Part shown: piece by piece, positions 1-6,519 of the stretch
Layout of the letters: every line of letters starts with the position of its first letter
Numbering within the stretch: position 1 is the first letter of the stretch
Notes under the pieces: generated by a model
What the model was told of the DNA's origin: nothing
Databases searched by the model: none
The model's input: the letters and a program-made list of their open reading frames with translations, nothing else
Program-made: the position numbers and the translations under genes
From: CAZQKE01 sp964593865
GTDB lineage: Bacteria; Chloroflexota; Anaerolineae; JAAYZQ01
DNA: 25,951 bases
Assembly: GCA_964593865.1 (NCBI GenBank)
Contig: CAZQKE010000112.1
Coordinates: 1-25,951 of the forward strand
Direction of reading: 5' to 3'

Positions 1-1722
1 GTCGTAACGGACGGGCCTATCCCAAGCGATGTTCAAAACGCCCAAAACCCTCGGCCCTGCGCTGAGGGGAATGCCGACGTGACTGTGCAGGCCGGCCCCC
101 TTCACGACCTGTGCAGGAAGGCGGGGACACTCGGCACAGAGCATCGGTTCCAAACTCGGTTCCGCGTTTTCCAGCAAGGGGGCACAAACAGGACACTCGC
201 GCAGGGGCAGCGATTCCTCTGCCTCCACGAAGGCAGGGGTAAGGTTGCGGTGGGCGATGAGACGCGGAGGGTCGTCCAGGGTAGGACCGATCAGCTCCAC
301 CCACCCTGCCGAGGCATCCAAGAGGGGGAGGACCGTGTCCAGCACGGTGGTAAGCATCTGCCGGGGATCCAGCGAGGACGCTGCCGCCGCCGCAACGACG
401 TGGATCGTCCTCTGCTCCTCGGCGTAGCGGCGCAACGCTTCCTCAATCTCTACCTGTTCGGTCACGTCCCAAAAGACGGACAGAACGGCCGGGCGGCCCC
501 GATAGGTCGTGGGAATGGCCGCCGTCTCGACATAGACCTCTTTTCCATCCAAGCGCAAAAAACGCTGCCGCTCGGCGTCGGCCGGATGGCCCTTCTGGAC
601 CCGCGCAACGCGCTCCATCGCCGCAGCTTGATCGTCGGGATGGACAAAGTCCAGAACCTGTTTGCCCAGGAGTTGATCCGGATCGGTCGCCCCGGCCAGC
701 CGCACGGCGGTCTCGTTCACGTAACGGACAACACCTTCACTGTGGATGGCGATTCCCGCCGGGTTTTGATCGATCAAAGCCCGATAGCGGGCTTCGCTCC
801 GGCGAAGGGCCTCTTCCGCCTGCCGGCGCAGTTCCTCGGCTTCAATATTGTGCAGGGCCAAAGCCAAATCGCCGGCGATCTCTTTGAGCAAAGCATGTTC
901 TTCCTCGCTCTGCCCAAAAGCGGGAGAGACCGAAACGGACAAGACACCGTGGACAACGCCCTTATGCCGCATGGACACGCTCAGCCCCATCAGGTCGGTA
1001 CAGTCGGTCACCAAGGGGCAATCGGCGCAGACGGTTTCCGGATCGGTGATGACCTGCACATCCTCCGTTTTCAACGCCATCTCCAGGCAGGGGATCACCC
1101 CTCCGCCGTTTAGGAATCGCAGCATATCCGAGATGTCACTTTCTCCGGAGGATGCCGCTCCGATTAGCCGAGGGACATCATCCAAGACCACAATCCAGGC
1201 GTGATGATAGTCCCGCGCGGCCACGAGATGATCACACGCTTGTTGGACCAAGCGCACCCGGTCCTTTTCCCGGACAACGATCTGGTTGATGTTGAGGACG
1301 GCCTGCAACACTTGTTTGAGATGCGAGGTTTGTCTTTCCGCCTGCCTGAGGCGAAGCATGATCTCAATACGGGTCAACAGGTCCCGTTCCGAAACCGGCC
1401 GGATGAGATAGCCGTCGGCTCCTGCTTCCAGGCCGTCGGCCCGCTCATCAGATATGCCCCCCTCGTGGCCGATTAAAAGGAGGAGACTTTCCGCCGATTG
1501 GGGATCGGCCTTGAGGCGACGGCATACCTCCAGCCCATCTGCATCCGGCAGGTCCACATGAAGCAAGATCAAGTCGGGGGGGAGTTCTGTCGCCAACCGC
1601 AACCCTTCCGCCGCCTCTGCGGCAACCCGGACGGTATACCCGGCCTGCCGAAGCAGCCGGGCTTCCGACGACGACGCACCTTGATCGCCGCCGATGATAA
1701 GGATCTGACCTGACGCTTCCAT
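1..1722 (-). CDS. Multi-domain sensor protein (pseudo-receiver, GAF, PAS, GAF), 3' end outside window
   Basis: The frame stays open from an ATG at 1722 to the left edge, 574 codons without a stop, so the C-terminal output domain (a histidine kinase would be expected) is missing. The start has AAGGA about 5 bases upstream. Residues 1-125 are receiver-like but degenerate: G11-G12 replace the acidic pair, H55 replaces the phosphoacceptor Asp, G85 replaces Thr/Ser and R108 replaces Lys. Residues about 140-295 form a GAF-like domain with a Cys cluster (CADCPLVTDC). About 305-425 is a PAS domain (ALIDQNPAGIAIHSEG, later FWDVTEQVE). About 430-574 is a second GAF with CPVC and CAEC motifs. It lies downstream of and co-oriented with the response regulator at 2025-2810, separated by a repeat-bearing gap, so the two may form a signalling pair. 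The function and signal are unknown. The domain calls rest on motif reading only. Confidence 0.85.
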   Translation of the reverse strand, partial: MEASGQILIIGGDQGASSSEARLLRQAGYTVRVAAEAAEGLRLATELPPDLILLHVDLPDADGLEVCRRLKADPQSAESLLLLIGHEGGISDERADGLEAGADGYLIRPVSERDLLTRIEIMLRLRQAERQTSHLKQVLQAVLNINQIVVREKDRVRLVQQACDHLVAARDYHHAWIVVLDDVPRLIGAASSGESDISDMLRFLNGGGVIPCLEMALKTEDVQVITDPETVCADCPLVTDCTDLMGLSVSMRHKGVVHGVLSVSVSPAFGQSEEEHALLKEIAGDLALALHNIEAEELRRQAEEALRRSEARYRALIDQNPAGIAIHSEGVVRYVNETAVRLAGATDPDQLLGKQVLDFVHPDDQAAAMERVARVQKGHPADAERQRFLRLDGKEVYVETAAIPTTYRGRPAVLSVFWDVTEQVEIEEALRRYAEEQRTIHVVAAAAASSLDPRQMLTTVLDTVLPLLDASAGWVELIGPTLDDPPRLIAHRNLTPAFVEAEESLPLRECPVCAPLLENAEPSLEPMLCAECPRLPAQVVKGAGLHSHVGIPLSAGPRVLGVLNIAWDRPVRYD

Positions 1723-2024
1723 TTTTCCTTTTCAACTACCCTACTTACGGTGCGGGGCCACGGTCCCCATCCCCCGCACCGGATCGTACAGCGCAATTCC
1801 CAAGCCGTCGGCCGACCGCCCGCGCAAGGGGTACCGGCCTGCGCCACAGGGCGGGATGCGTCCGCCTAGGCGGACACCCGGCCGCAAGCCCCAAAAGAGC
1901 GACCTGAGTCGCCACCGTTTGCGCAACGGCGCAGACGCCCGGCCCCAGATCCAAAAGGGGTGGCTTTGCCAACCCGCCATCCTCTCGCGCCGGACCGTGG
2001 CCCGGCACAAGGGAGCGCGATCTT
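1723..2024. other. Intergenic gap with dispersed repeat and stem-loop
   Basis: About 300 bases without a gene, between the two minus-strand signalling genes. It holds copy A of the dispersed GC-rich repeat (1801-1913) and a perfect 9-bp inverted repeat, GGTGCGGGG at 1749-1757 against CCCCGCACC at 1772-1780. The stem-loop has no following T-run on either strand, so I do not call it a terminator. I see no convincing promoter for the sensor gene here, so read-through from the regulator promoter at 2870-2898 is possible. Confidence 0.6.
1801..1913 (-). repeat. Dispersed intergenic repeat, copy A
   Basis: Read on the minus strand from 1913, it begins GGCGACTCAGGTCGCTC, continues with a CTTGCGGCCGGGTGTCCGCC segment and ends with GGGCGGTCGGCCGACGG. 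The same ordered blocks occur at 4957-5074 and 16230-16328 on the plus strand, and in decayed form at 22593-22764. It contains internal inverted repeats (GCGACT/AGTCGC-like and GTCCGCC/GGCGGAC). Confidence 0.75.
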
Positions 2025-2810
2025 TCAGGCAGGCTCCCGGCTCTCAAAGCGGTAGCCCCGGCCCCGCACGTTGACGATATACGGCTTTCCATCGGGAGCA
2101 GGGTTGATTTTGCGCCGCAGGTTCCAGAGGTGGGTACTGATGGCTTGCCGGTCTTGCTGCCCTCCGTTGCTCCTGCCGTGCAGGGCCTCTGCCAATACAG
2201 AGAAAGGCACGACCCGGTCGGCTCGCTCCATCAGGCAGCGGAGCAGTCTGAATTCGCTGGGAGTCAGGTGTATGTCCTTTCCTTGCCGCGTGACGGCATT
2301 CTTCTCCCGATCCAAAAGCAAGCCCCGCGCCCCTAAAAAGCGGGGTTGCACCTCAACGGCAGGAGGGTCCAGACCGGCCCGCAACCGCCGGGCGTTGATC
2401 TCTATCTGGCGCAACAACTCCTGCTGTTGCACTATCTTGCGGCGACGGGCCAAGCCTTTCTCCACGCTGGTCAGCAATTCCTCGGTGCGACATGGCTTGA
2501 TCAGGTAATCGTGCCCGCCCCGACGCATGGCCTCAATGGCCGAATCCAGGCTGGCATGGGCGGTCAACATGATCACCACCGGAGGCCAGGGAAGCCGCTC
2601 AATCTCGGCCATCACCTGCAGCCCATCCATGCCTTGCAGCTTGAGATCGAGCAAGACCACATCTACCGGCATCTCTTGTAATCGGGCCAGGGCCTCCTCG
2701 CCGCTGGCGGCGGTCACCACCTGATACCCGGCCTGGATCAGCTCCTCGCCCAAAAACAGACGGACGGCCGGCTCATCGTCTACGATCAAGATACGTGGCT
2801 GATAGTCCAT
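2025..2810 (-). CDS. OmpR/PhoB-type response regulator
   Basis: A 261-residue two-domain transcription regulator. Residues 1-125 form a complete receiver: acidic pair D11-D12, phosphoacceptor D55 (VVLLDLKLQGMDG), T83 (MLTAHAS) and K105 (YLIKP). After a basic coiled linker (about 125-165), residues about 180-260 form a winged helix ending in YIVNVRGRGYRFE, typical of OmpR family DNA binding. I chose the ATG at 2810 over an in-frame TTG at 2870. The TTG overlaps the -10 box of the promoter at 2870-2898 and so lies upstream of the expected transcript start, whereas the ATG has GGA 7 bases upstream. The adjacent sensor (1-1722) is the natural partner candidate. The phosphorylation site is intact, so it is probably phosphorylated by a histidine kinase. 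Confidence 0.95.
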   Translation of the reverse strand: MDYQPRILIVDDEPAVRLFLGEELIQAGYQVVTAASGEEALARLQEMPVDVVLLDLKLQGMDGLQVMAEIERLPWPPVVIMLTAHASLDSAIEAMRRGGHDYLIKPCRTEELLTSVEKGLARRRKIVQQQELLRQIEINARRLRAGLDPPAVEVQPRFLGARGLLLDREKNAVTRQGKDIHLTPSEFRLLRCLMERADRVVPFSVLAEALHGRSNGGQQDRQAISTHLWNLRRKINPAPDGKPYIVNVRGRGYRFESREPA

Positions 2811-2846
2811 ATTTTTTCCGGTAGCGCAAGGGCGATCCTGCACGGG

Positions 2847-2862
2847 CAAACCGGTAGGTTTG
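2847..2862. promoter_or_regulatory. Perfect inverted repeat at the transcript start of the response regulator
   Basis: CAAACC-GGTA-GGTTTG, two perfect 6-bp arms with a 4-base centre, sits directly downstream of the -10 box of the minus-strand promoter, at about +1 to +16. It could be an operator for the regulator itself or a short 5' hairpin. No second copy was seen near the divergent promoter at 2959-2987. Confidence 0.45.
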
Positions 2863-2869
2863 CTTACCA

Positions 2870-2898
2870 ATTATAGCATCCTCAAGAGAATCGCGCAA
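2870..2898 (-). promoter_or_regulatory. Sigma-70-type promoter for the response regulator
   Basis: On the minus strand, TTGCGC (2898-2893), a 17-base spacer, then TATAAT (2875-2870). The -10 box is a perfect consensus and the spacing is ideal. Transcription should begin near 2863, leaving a leader of about 50 bases before the ATG at 2810. It is divergent to the promoter at 2959-2987. Confidence 0.75.
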
Positions 2899-2958
2899 CC
2901 TTTCGGCAAGATGGCTCAAAAACGAACATATTCCCACCATCCCTCTGCTTCCGTTCAT

Positions 2959-2987
2959 TTGACGCTCCCACCCAACTGCGGTAGAAT
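2959..2987 (+). promoter_or_regulatory. Sigma-70-type promoter for the moaA/moaC operon
   Basis: TTGACG (2959-2964), 17-base spacer, TAGAAT (2982-2987), one mismatch in each hexamer. The transcript would start near 2994, about 20 bases before the ATG at 3015, leaving just enough room for the GAGGT ribosome site at about 3003-3007. Confidence 0.75.
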
Positions 2988-3014
2988 ACACCCACTTCCG
3001 CCTGAGGTCAATCT

Positions 3015-3425
3015 ATGGACGAACGTTTGCACCGGGCCATTCAAGAGCAACTGCTGGACGGGAAACTGCCCTGCGGTCGGGCGCACGCCGTCGCCCGCAA
3101 ACTGGGGGTGGACCCCCTCACCGTGGGCCGCGCCGCCGACGAGGCCGGTATCCGCATCTCCCACTGCCTGCTGGGGCTGTTCGGCTACGGCCCCAAGTCG
3201 GAAGGAAAGCACAAAATCGTCCAACCGATGGACGAGGTCCCGGCGCAATTGGCCACCCGCCTGCGGGCCGCCGCCGAGGGCCAAGGGATCACCTGCGCCG
3301 CCGTCTGGCAGGTGGCCGATGAGCTGGGCTTTTCCCGCCTGGAGGCCGCCGGCGCGGTGGAGGCCCTGGGCCTGCGGGTTTCGCGCTGCCAGCTGGGCTG
3401 CTTCCCTCGCCCCTGGAAAGGCTAA
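3015..3425 (+). CDS. Small protein with a duplicated Cys-x30-Cys domain, upstream of moaA
   Basis: 136 residues, built from two copies of a domain of about 44 residues (about 16-58 and 90-132). In both copies two cysteines are exactly 31 positions apart (C20/C51 and C94/C125). Each copy carries a helix-turn-helix-like core (VARKLGVDPLTVGRAAD; VADELGFSRLEAAGAVE), then G-(I/L)-R-(I/V)-S-x-C-x-L-G-x-F. The ATG has GAGGT 7 bases upstream. The gene stops 5 bases before moaA and shares its promoter, so it is the first gene of a molybdopterin operon. I do not recognise a named family. Possible roles are a metal- or redox-responsive DNA-binding protein for the operon or a cofactor accessory factor. 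Both are inferences from position and motif. Confidence 0.85.
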   Translation: MDERLHRAIQEQLLDGKLPCGRAHAVARKLGVDPLTVGRAADEAGIRISHCLLGLFGYGPKSEGKHKIVQPMDEVPAQLATRLRAAAEGQGITCAAVWQVADELGFSRLEAAGAVEALGLRVSRCQLGCFPRPWKG

Positions 3426-3430
3426 CCCCC

Positions 3431-4420
3431 TTGCCCTACCACGACGATTTTGGCCGGGCCATCAACTACCTGCGCGTCTCGGTCACGGACCGCTGCAACC
3501 TGCGGTGCGTCTACTGTATGCCCGCCCAGGGCATCCCCAAAAAGGCCCACGACCACATCCTGCGCTATGAGGAGCTGGCCCTCATCATCCGCGCCGCCGC
3601 CGAATTGGGCATCAGCAAAGTGCGGCTCACCGGCGGCGAACCGCTGGCCCGCCTGGGGCTGAGCGACTTTGTGGGCATGATCGCCGCCATCCCCGGCATT
3701 GACGATATTTCCATGACGACCAACGGTACACTGCTGGCCCGCCACGCCGCCGCCCTGGCCGCCGCCGGGCTGCACCGGGTCAACATCAGTTTGGATAGCC
3801 TCCGCGCCGACCGCTTCACCCGCATCACCCGCCGGGGCCGCCTGGACGACGTGTGGGCCGGGATGGCCGCGGCTCAAGCCGCCGGGCTGACGCCCATCAA
3901 ACTCAACATGGTCGTCGTGCGGGGGATGAACGACGACGAGGTGGTGGATTTCGCCCGACGCACCATCACCCACGGCTGGCACGTGCGCTTTATTGAACTG
4001 ATGCCCATCGGCGCCAACCTGGATTGGGCCGATGACCACACCGTCCCCATCCCCGAAATCCGCGCCCGCATCGAGGCCGAGATCGCCCCCCTGGAAGCGG
4101 TGCGCGGACCGCTGGGCAACGGTCCGGCCCGCTACTACCGCCTGCCGGGGGCGAAAGGAACCATCGGCTTTATCGGCGCCCGCAGCGAGCACTTTTGCGC
4201 CGCCTGCAACCGCCTGCGCCTGACCGCCGACGGTCGGCTGCGGCCCTGCCTGTTGAGCGACGCCGAGATTGACCTGCGGAGCATCCTGCGGAACGGCGGC
4301 GACCTGACGGCCATCAAGGAGCGGCTGGCGTTGGCCATCCACCGCAAGCCGAAAGAGCACCACCTGGACGACCTAACGCTGCTTCCCCGGCAGCGCAACA
4401 TGTCCGAGATCGGAGGGTAG
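3431..4420 (+). CDS. moaA: GTP 3',8-cyclase (radical SAM, molybdopterin synthesis)
   Basis: 329 residues, normal for MoaA. It converts GTP to 3',8-cyclo-7,8-dihydro-GTP, the first step of molybdenum cofactor synthesis, in the cytoplasm. The radical SAM cluster is C22-x3-C26-x2-C29 (DRCNLRCVYCMP). The SAM-binding GGEP segment follows (RLTGGEP). The second, C-terminal cluster is FCAACNRLRLTADGRLRPC (C-x2-C-x13-C), and the protein ends in the conserved Gly-Gly tail (MSEIGG), needed for catalysis in known MoaA. The start is a TTG at 3431, with GGAAAGG about 10 bases upstream inside the end of the preceding gene. No ATG fits the conserved N-terminus. It is followed after 5 bases by moaC. Confidence 0.96.
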   Translation: MPYHDDFGRAINYLRVSVTDRCNLRCVYCMPAQGIPKKAHDHILRYEELALIIRAAAELGISKVRLTGGEPLARLGLSDFVGMIAAIPGIDDISMTTNGTLLARHAAALAAAGLHRVNISLDSLRADRFTRITRRGRLDDVWAGMAAAQAAGLTPIKLNMVVVRGMNDDEVVDFARRTITHGWHVRFIELMPIGANLDWADDHTVPIPEIRARIEAEIAPLEAVRGPLGNGPARYYRLPGAKGTIGFIGARSEHFCAACNRLRLTADGRLRPCLLSDAEIDLRSILRNGGDLTAIKERLALAIHRKPKEHHLDDLTLLPRQRNMSEIGG

Positions 4421-4425
4421 CCATC

Positions 4426-4908
4426 ATGCTGACCCTTTCTCACCTGGACGAACAGGGCCGGGCGCGGATGGTGGACGTGGGAGCCAAGCCCGACAGCGAA
4501 CGGGTAGCCGTAGCCCGCGGGCGTGTCACCATGCAGCCCGGCACCCTGGACCTCATCGAAGGCGGCGCGATGAAAAAGGGCGACGTGCTGACCGTCGCCC
4601 AGATCGCCGGGATCCAGGCCGCCAAACGCACCCATGAGCTGATCCCCCTCTGCCACCCCCTGCTGCTGACCCATATCGCCGTTGAACTGACGCCGCACCG
4701 GGCAGGGGAAGAAGCGTGGATTGAGATTGAGGCCACGGTGCGCACCAGGGGCAAAACCGGCGTGGAAATGGAGGCCCTGACCGCCGTGAGCGTCGCCGCC
4801 CTGACGGTCTACGACATGGGCAAAGCCGTGGACCGGGGCATGGTCCTCGGCGACATCCGCCTGGTCTACAAAAGCGGCGGCAAAAGCGGCGTCTGGGAAC
4901 AAAAATAG
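4426..4908 (+). CDS. moaC: Cyclic pyranopterin monophosphate synthase
   Basis: 160 residues, the usual MoaC length. It acts directly after MoaA to make cyclic pyranopterin monophosphate. Diagnostic segments are MVDVGAKPDSERVAVARG near the N-terminus, KRTHELIPLCHPL in the middle, and GKTGVEMEALTAVSVAAL followed by TVYDMGKAVDRGM. The ATG has GGAGGG about 7 bases upstream, overlapping the end of moaA, so the two are translationally close and cotranscribed. The later pathway genes (moaD, moaE, mogA, moeA) are not in the window. Confidence 0.96.
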   Translation: MLTLSHLDEQGRARMVDVGAKPDSERVAVARGRVTMQPGTLDLIEGGAMKKGDVLTVAQIAGIQAAKRTHELIPLCHPLLLTHIAVELTPHRAGEEAWIEIEATVRTRGKTGVEMEALTAVSVAALTVYDMGKAVDRGMVLGDIRLVYKSGGKSGVWEQK

Positions 4909-5151
4909 CCCCCGGCTTTCGCACCACGGAGGCACAGAGGCCATCGAACAGAAGGCGGCGACTCAAATCCCTCCTTGCGGGCCTGCGGCCAGGCGTCCAC
5001 CTGCGCGGACGCGCACCCCGCCCGCCTGCGCCGGCGGTCGGCCAACGGCCCGCAAAAGGCGGTTTCAACGGCGATTCTCTTGCGCCACCGGGCCGGACGC
5101 ATTCACCCATTCGTGCATTCGCGCTCAATTCGTGGACGGCCCGCGCGCCGG
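4909..5151. other. Intergenic gap after moaC with repeat remnants
   Basis: No gene is visible between moaC and the promoter at 5152. It holds copy B of the dispersed repeat (4957-5074). On its left is a short motif, CACCACGGAGGCACAGAGG (4923-4941), resembling one near 6001-6025 on the other strand. On its right, at 5101-5136, are ATTC(G/A)-type short repeats (CATTCGTGCATTCGCG). No terminator with a T-run was found. Confidence 0.5.
4957..5074 (+). repeat. Dispersed intergenic repeat, copy B
   Basis: Begins GGCGACTCAAATCCCTCCTT, has CGGGCCTGCGGCCAGGCGTC in the middle and ends GGCGGTCGGCCAACGGCC plus GGCGGTTTCAACGG. It is the longest and best-matched partner of copy C at 16230-16328 and matches copy A at 1801-1913 in reverse orientation. 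Confidence 0.75.
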
Positions 5152-5180
5152 TTGACACCCCACGCCCTTCGGCGTATAAT
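5152..5180 (+). promoter_or_regulatory. Perfect-consensus promoter for the toxin-antitoxin pair
   Basis: TTGACA (5152-5157), 17-base spacer, TATAAT (5175-5180), an exact match to the sigma-70 consensus in both hexamers and in spacing. It lies 32 bases upstream of the antitoxin GTG and is followed by a strong ribosome site. Such promoters in toxin-antitoxin operons are usually held down by the antitoxin or the complex. No clear operator palindrome is visible around it. Confidence 0.85.
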
Positions 5181-5212
5181 GGCAGCATCAGGGCCGGAAA
5201 GGAGGAAAGGCT

Positions 5213-5494
5213 GTGGCACAGGATGTGATGGAACTGCGACAATCCACCATCGCCAAGATAGAGACCCTCCCGCGGGAAAAACTGGAAGCGGTGTTGGCCT
5301 TTATTGACTCGCTGTTGGCGCGTCCTACGCAACCGACCGCCGAACCTTCCACGCCCCAGGGGAGCGTAGAGGACCTGTTAGCCCTTGCCGGAAGCTGGAA
5401 ATTCGACCCAGGCGAGTTGGACGAGATCCTCCACGACATTGAGGTATCGCGCCTGATGGAACTGGAAGAATTTGATGACGTCCTACTTGCTTGA
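5213..5494 (+). CDS. Antitoxin of a VapBC-type pair
   Basis: 93 residues, starting at a GTG with a near-perfect ribosome site (AAAGGAGG, 7 bases upstream). The N-terminal half is helical (TIAKIETLPREKLEAVLAFI), as in small DUF2281-like antitoxins. The acidic C-terminal half has FDPGELDEILHDIEVSRLME, a segment often seen just before PIN toxins, which would wrap the toxin. It overlaps the toxin start by 20 bases, so expression is coupled. The antitoxin role is inferred mainly from this arrangement and the C-terminal motif. No ribbon-helix-helix or AbrB fold is obvious, so DNA binding is uncertain. Confidence 0.8.
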   Translation: MAQDVMELRQSTIAKIETLPREKLEAVLAFIDSLLARPTQPTAEPSTPQGSVEDLLALAGSWKFDPGELDEILHDIEVSRLMELEEFDDVLLA

Positions 5495-5879
5495 CACCAA
5501 CCACGCGGCCAAAATCATGGCCAGCGAAGAACAGATCCAAAACCTGATCGTCCGCCAGGCCCAAAAAGGCGATCTCTTCTTCACATGCGTCATCGTGCTG
5601 GGCGAATTGTACTTTGCCGCTCATGCCAGCAGCCGCCGGGCTTTCAACCTGCGCAACATAGAAAACCTGCTGGCCCATATTCCCATGTTGGATTTTGACC
5701 GGGCCGCCGCAGAGGAATACGGCCGCATCAAAGCCGAGCTGAAGGCCAAAGGGCGACCCATTCCCGGCACCGACGCCCAGATCGCCGCCATCGCCCGGTT
5801 GCACGGCCTGACCATCCTCTCCGCCGACCGCCACTTTCGGTTCGTAGACGGTCTGACGGTGGAGAACTGGCTTGGCTGA
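5475..5879 (+). CDS. vapC: PIN-domain ribonuclease toxin, VapC family
   Basis: 134 residues, typical VapC length. PIN toxins are Mg-dependent endoribonucleases that cut specific RNAs. The four acidic active-site positions are visible: D7 (YLLDTN), E44 (LGELYFAA), D100 (GTDAQIAA) and D118 (LSADRHF). I take the ATG at 5475 as start, since MTSYLLDTN matches the family N-terminus and GGAAG lies 6 bases upstream. An in-frame TTG is directly before it. It overlaps the antitoxin gene by 20 bases. No catalytic residue is missing, so the toxin looks active. Confidence 0.92.
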   Translation: MTSYLLDTNHAAKIMASEEQIQNLIVRQAQKGDLFFTCVIVLGELYFAAHASSRRAFNLRNIENLLAHIPMLDFDRAAAEEYGRIKAELKAKGRPIPGTDAQIAAIARLHGLTILSADRHFRFVDGLTVENWLG

Positions 5880-6078
5880 CCCGCCCCGTCGGCCTGTCGG
5901 GGAAACATCTGCGATATACAAACAAGGCAAGCGCACTTACAAAATTCCACACCGCAGCGGCGGTTTGTCGGGGAACGGTTGATTTTTCACGGTTTCTCTC
6001 CGCGCCCTCGGCGCCTCTGCGGTGAAACCGGCAGCAGGAACGATAAACACCCTTGTCCGGATACACGAGCGGGAGAAA

Positions 6079-6519
6079 ATGACAAAAGGTACAGTACGCG
6101 CCGTTTGCATCAGCAAGAAAAAAGGTATCCGCAAGCGCAACGTAGGCCGGGCCGAGCTGCGTCCCGATTGGGGCATCGTCGGCGACGCCCACGCCGCCAA
6201 CTGGCACCGCCAGGTCAGCCTCCTGGCCTGGGAGAGCATTGAGAAAATGCGTGCCCTGGGGCTGAACGTGACCGAAGGCAGCTTCGCCGAAAACATCACC
6301 ACCGAGGGGTTGGACCTGGTCGGCCTGCCGGTCGGCACGCGCCTGCGCCTGGGCGAAGCCCTGGTCGAAGTGACCCAGATCGGCAAGGTGTGTCATGACC
6401 GCTGTGCCATCTACCACCAGGCCGGTGACTGCGTCATGCCCCGCGAAGGCATCTTTGCCCGCGTCCATCGGGGCGGCATAGTCCGCGTGGGCGATCCCAT
6501 TGAGGTCTTGCCCTCATGA
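6079..6519 (+). CDS. MOSC domain protein
   Basis: 146 residues, consisting of little more than one MOSC domain. MOSC domains bind or transfer sulfur and the molybdenum cofactor, as in Moco sulfurase C-termini and YiiM/mARC proteins. Seen here are the N-terminal VRAVCISKKKGIRK, the central GSFAENITTEGLDL (like the family 'G.FGENLTT.G'), and QIGKVCHDRCAIYHQAG with three cysteines near the end. The ATG at 6079 with GGGAG upstream is preferred to an in-frame GTG at 6022, which would add an unconserved tail. The stop overlaps the larC start (ATGA). With moaA and moaC nearby it probably handles molybdenum cofactor or sulfur. Its exact substrate cannot be read from the sequence. Confidence 0.9.
   Translation: MTKGTVRAVCISKKKGIRKRNVGRAELRPDWGIVGDAHAANWHRQVSLLAWESIEKMRALGLNVTEGSFAENITTEGLDLVGLPVGTRLRLGEALVEVTQIGKVCHDRCAIYHQAGDCVMPREGIFARVHRGGIVRVGDPIEVLPS

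Noticed and set aside
79..1113. 344-codon plus-strand frame at the left end
   Set aside because: It is antisense to the sensor gene, whose receiver, GAF and PAS motifs are clear on the minus strand; the plus-strand translation has no recognisable domain.
1749..1780. 9-bp stem-loop as terminator of the response regulator
   Set aside because: No T-run follows on the minus strand, and it lies about 245 bases beyond the stop and next to the following gene's start.
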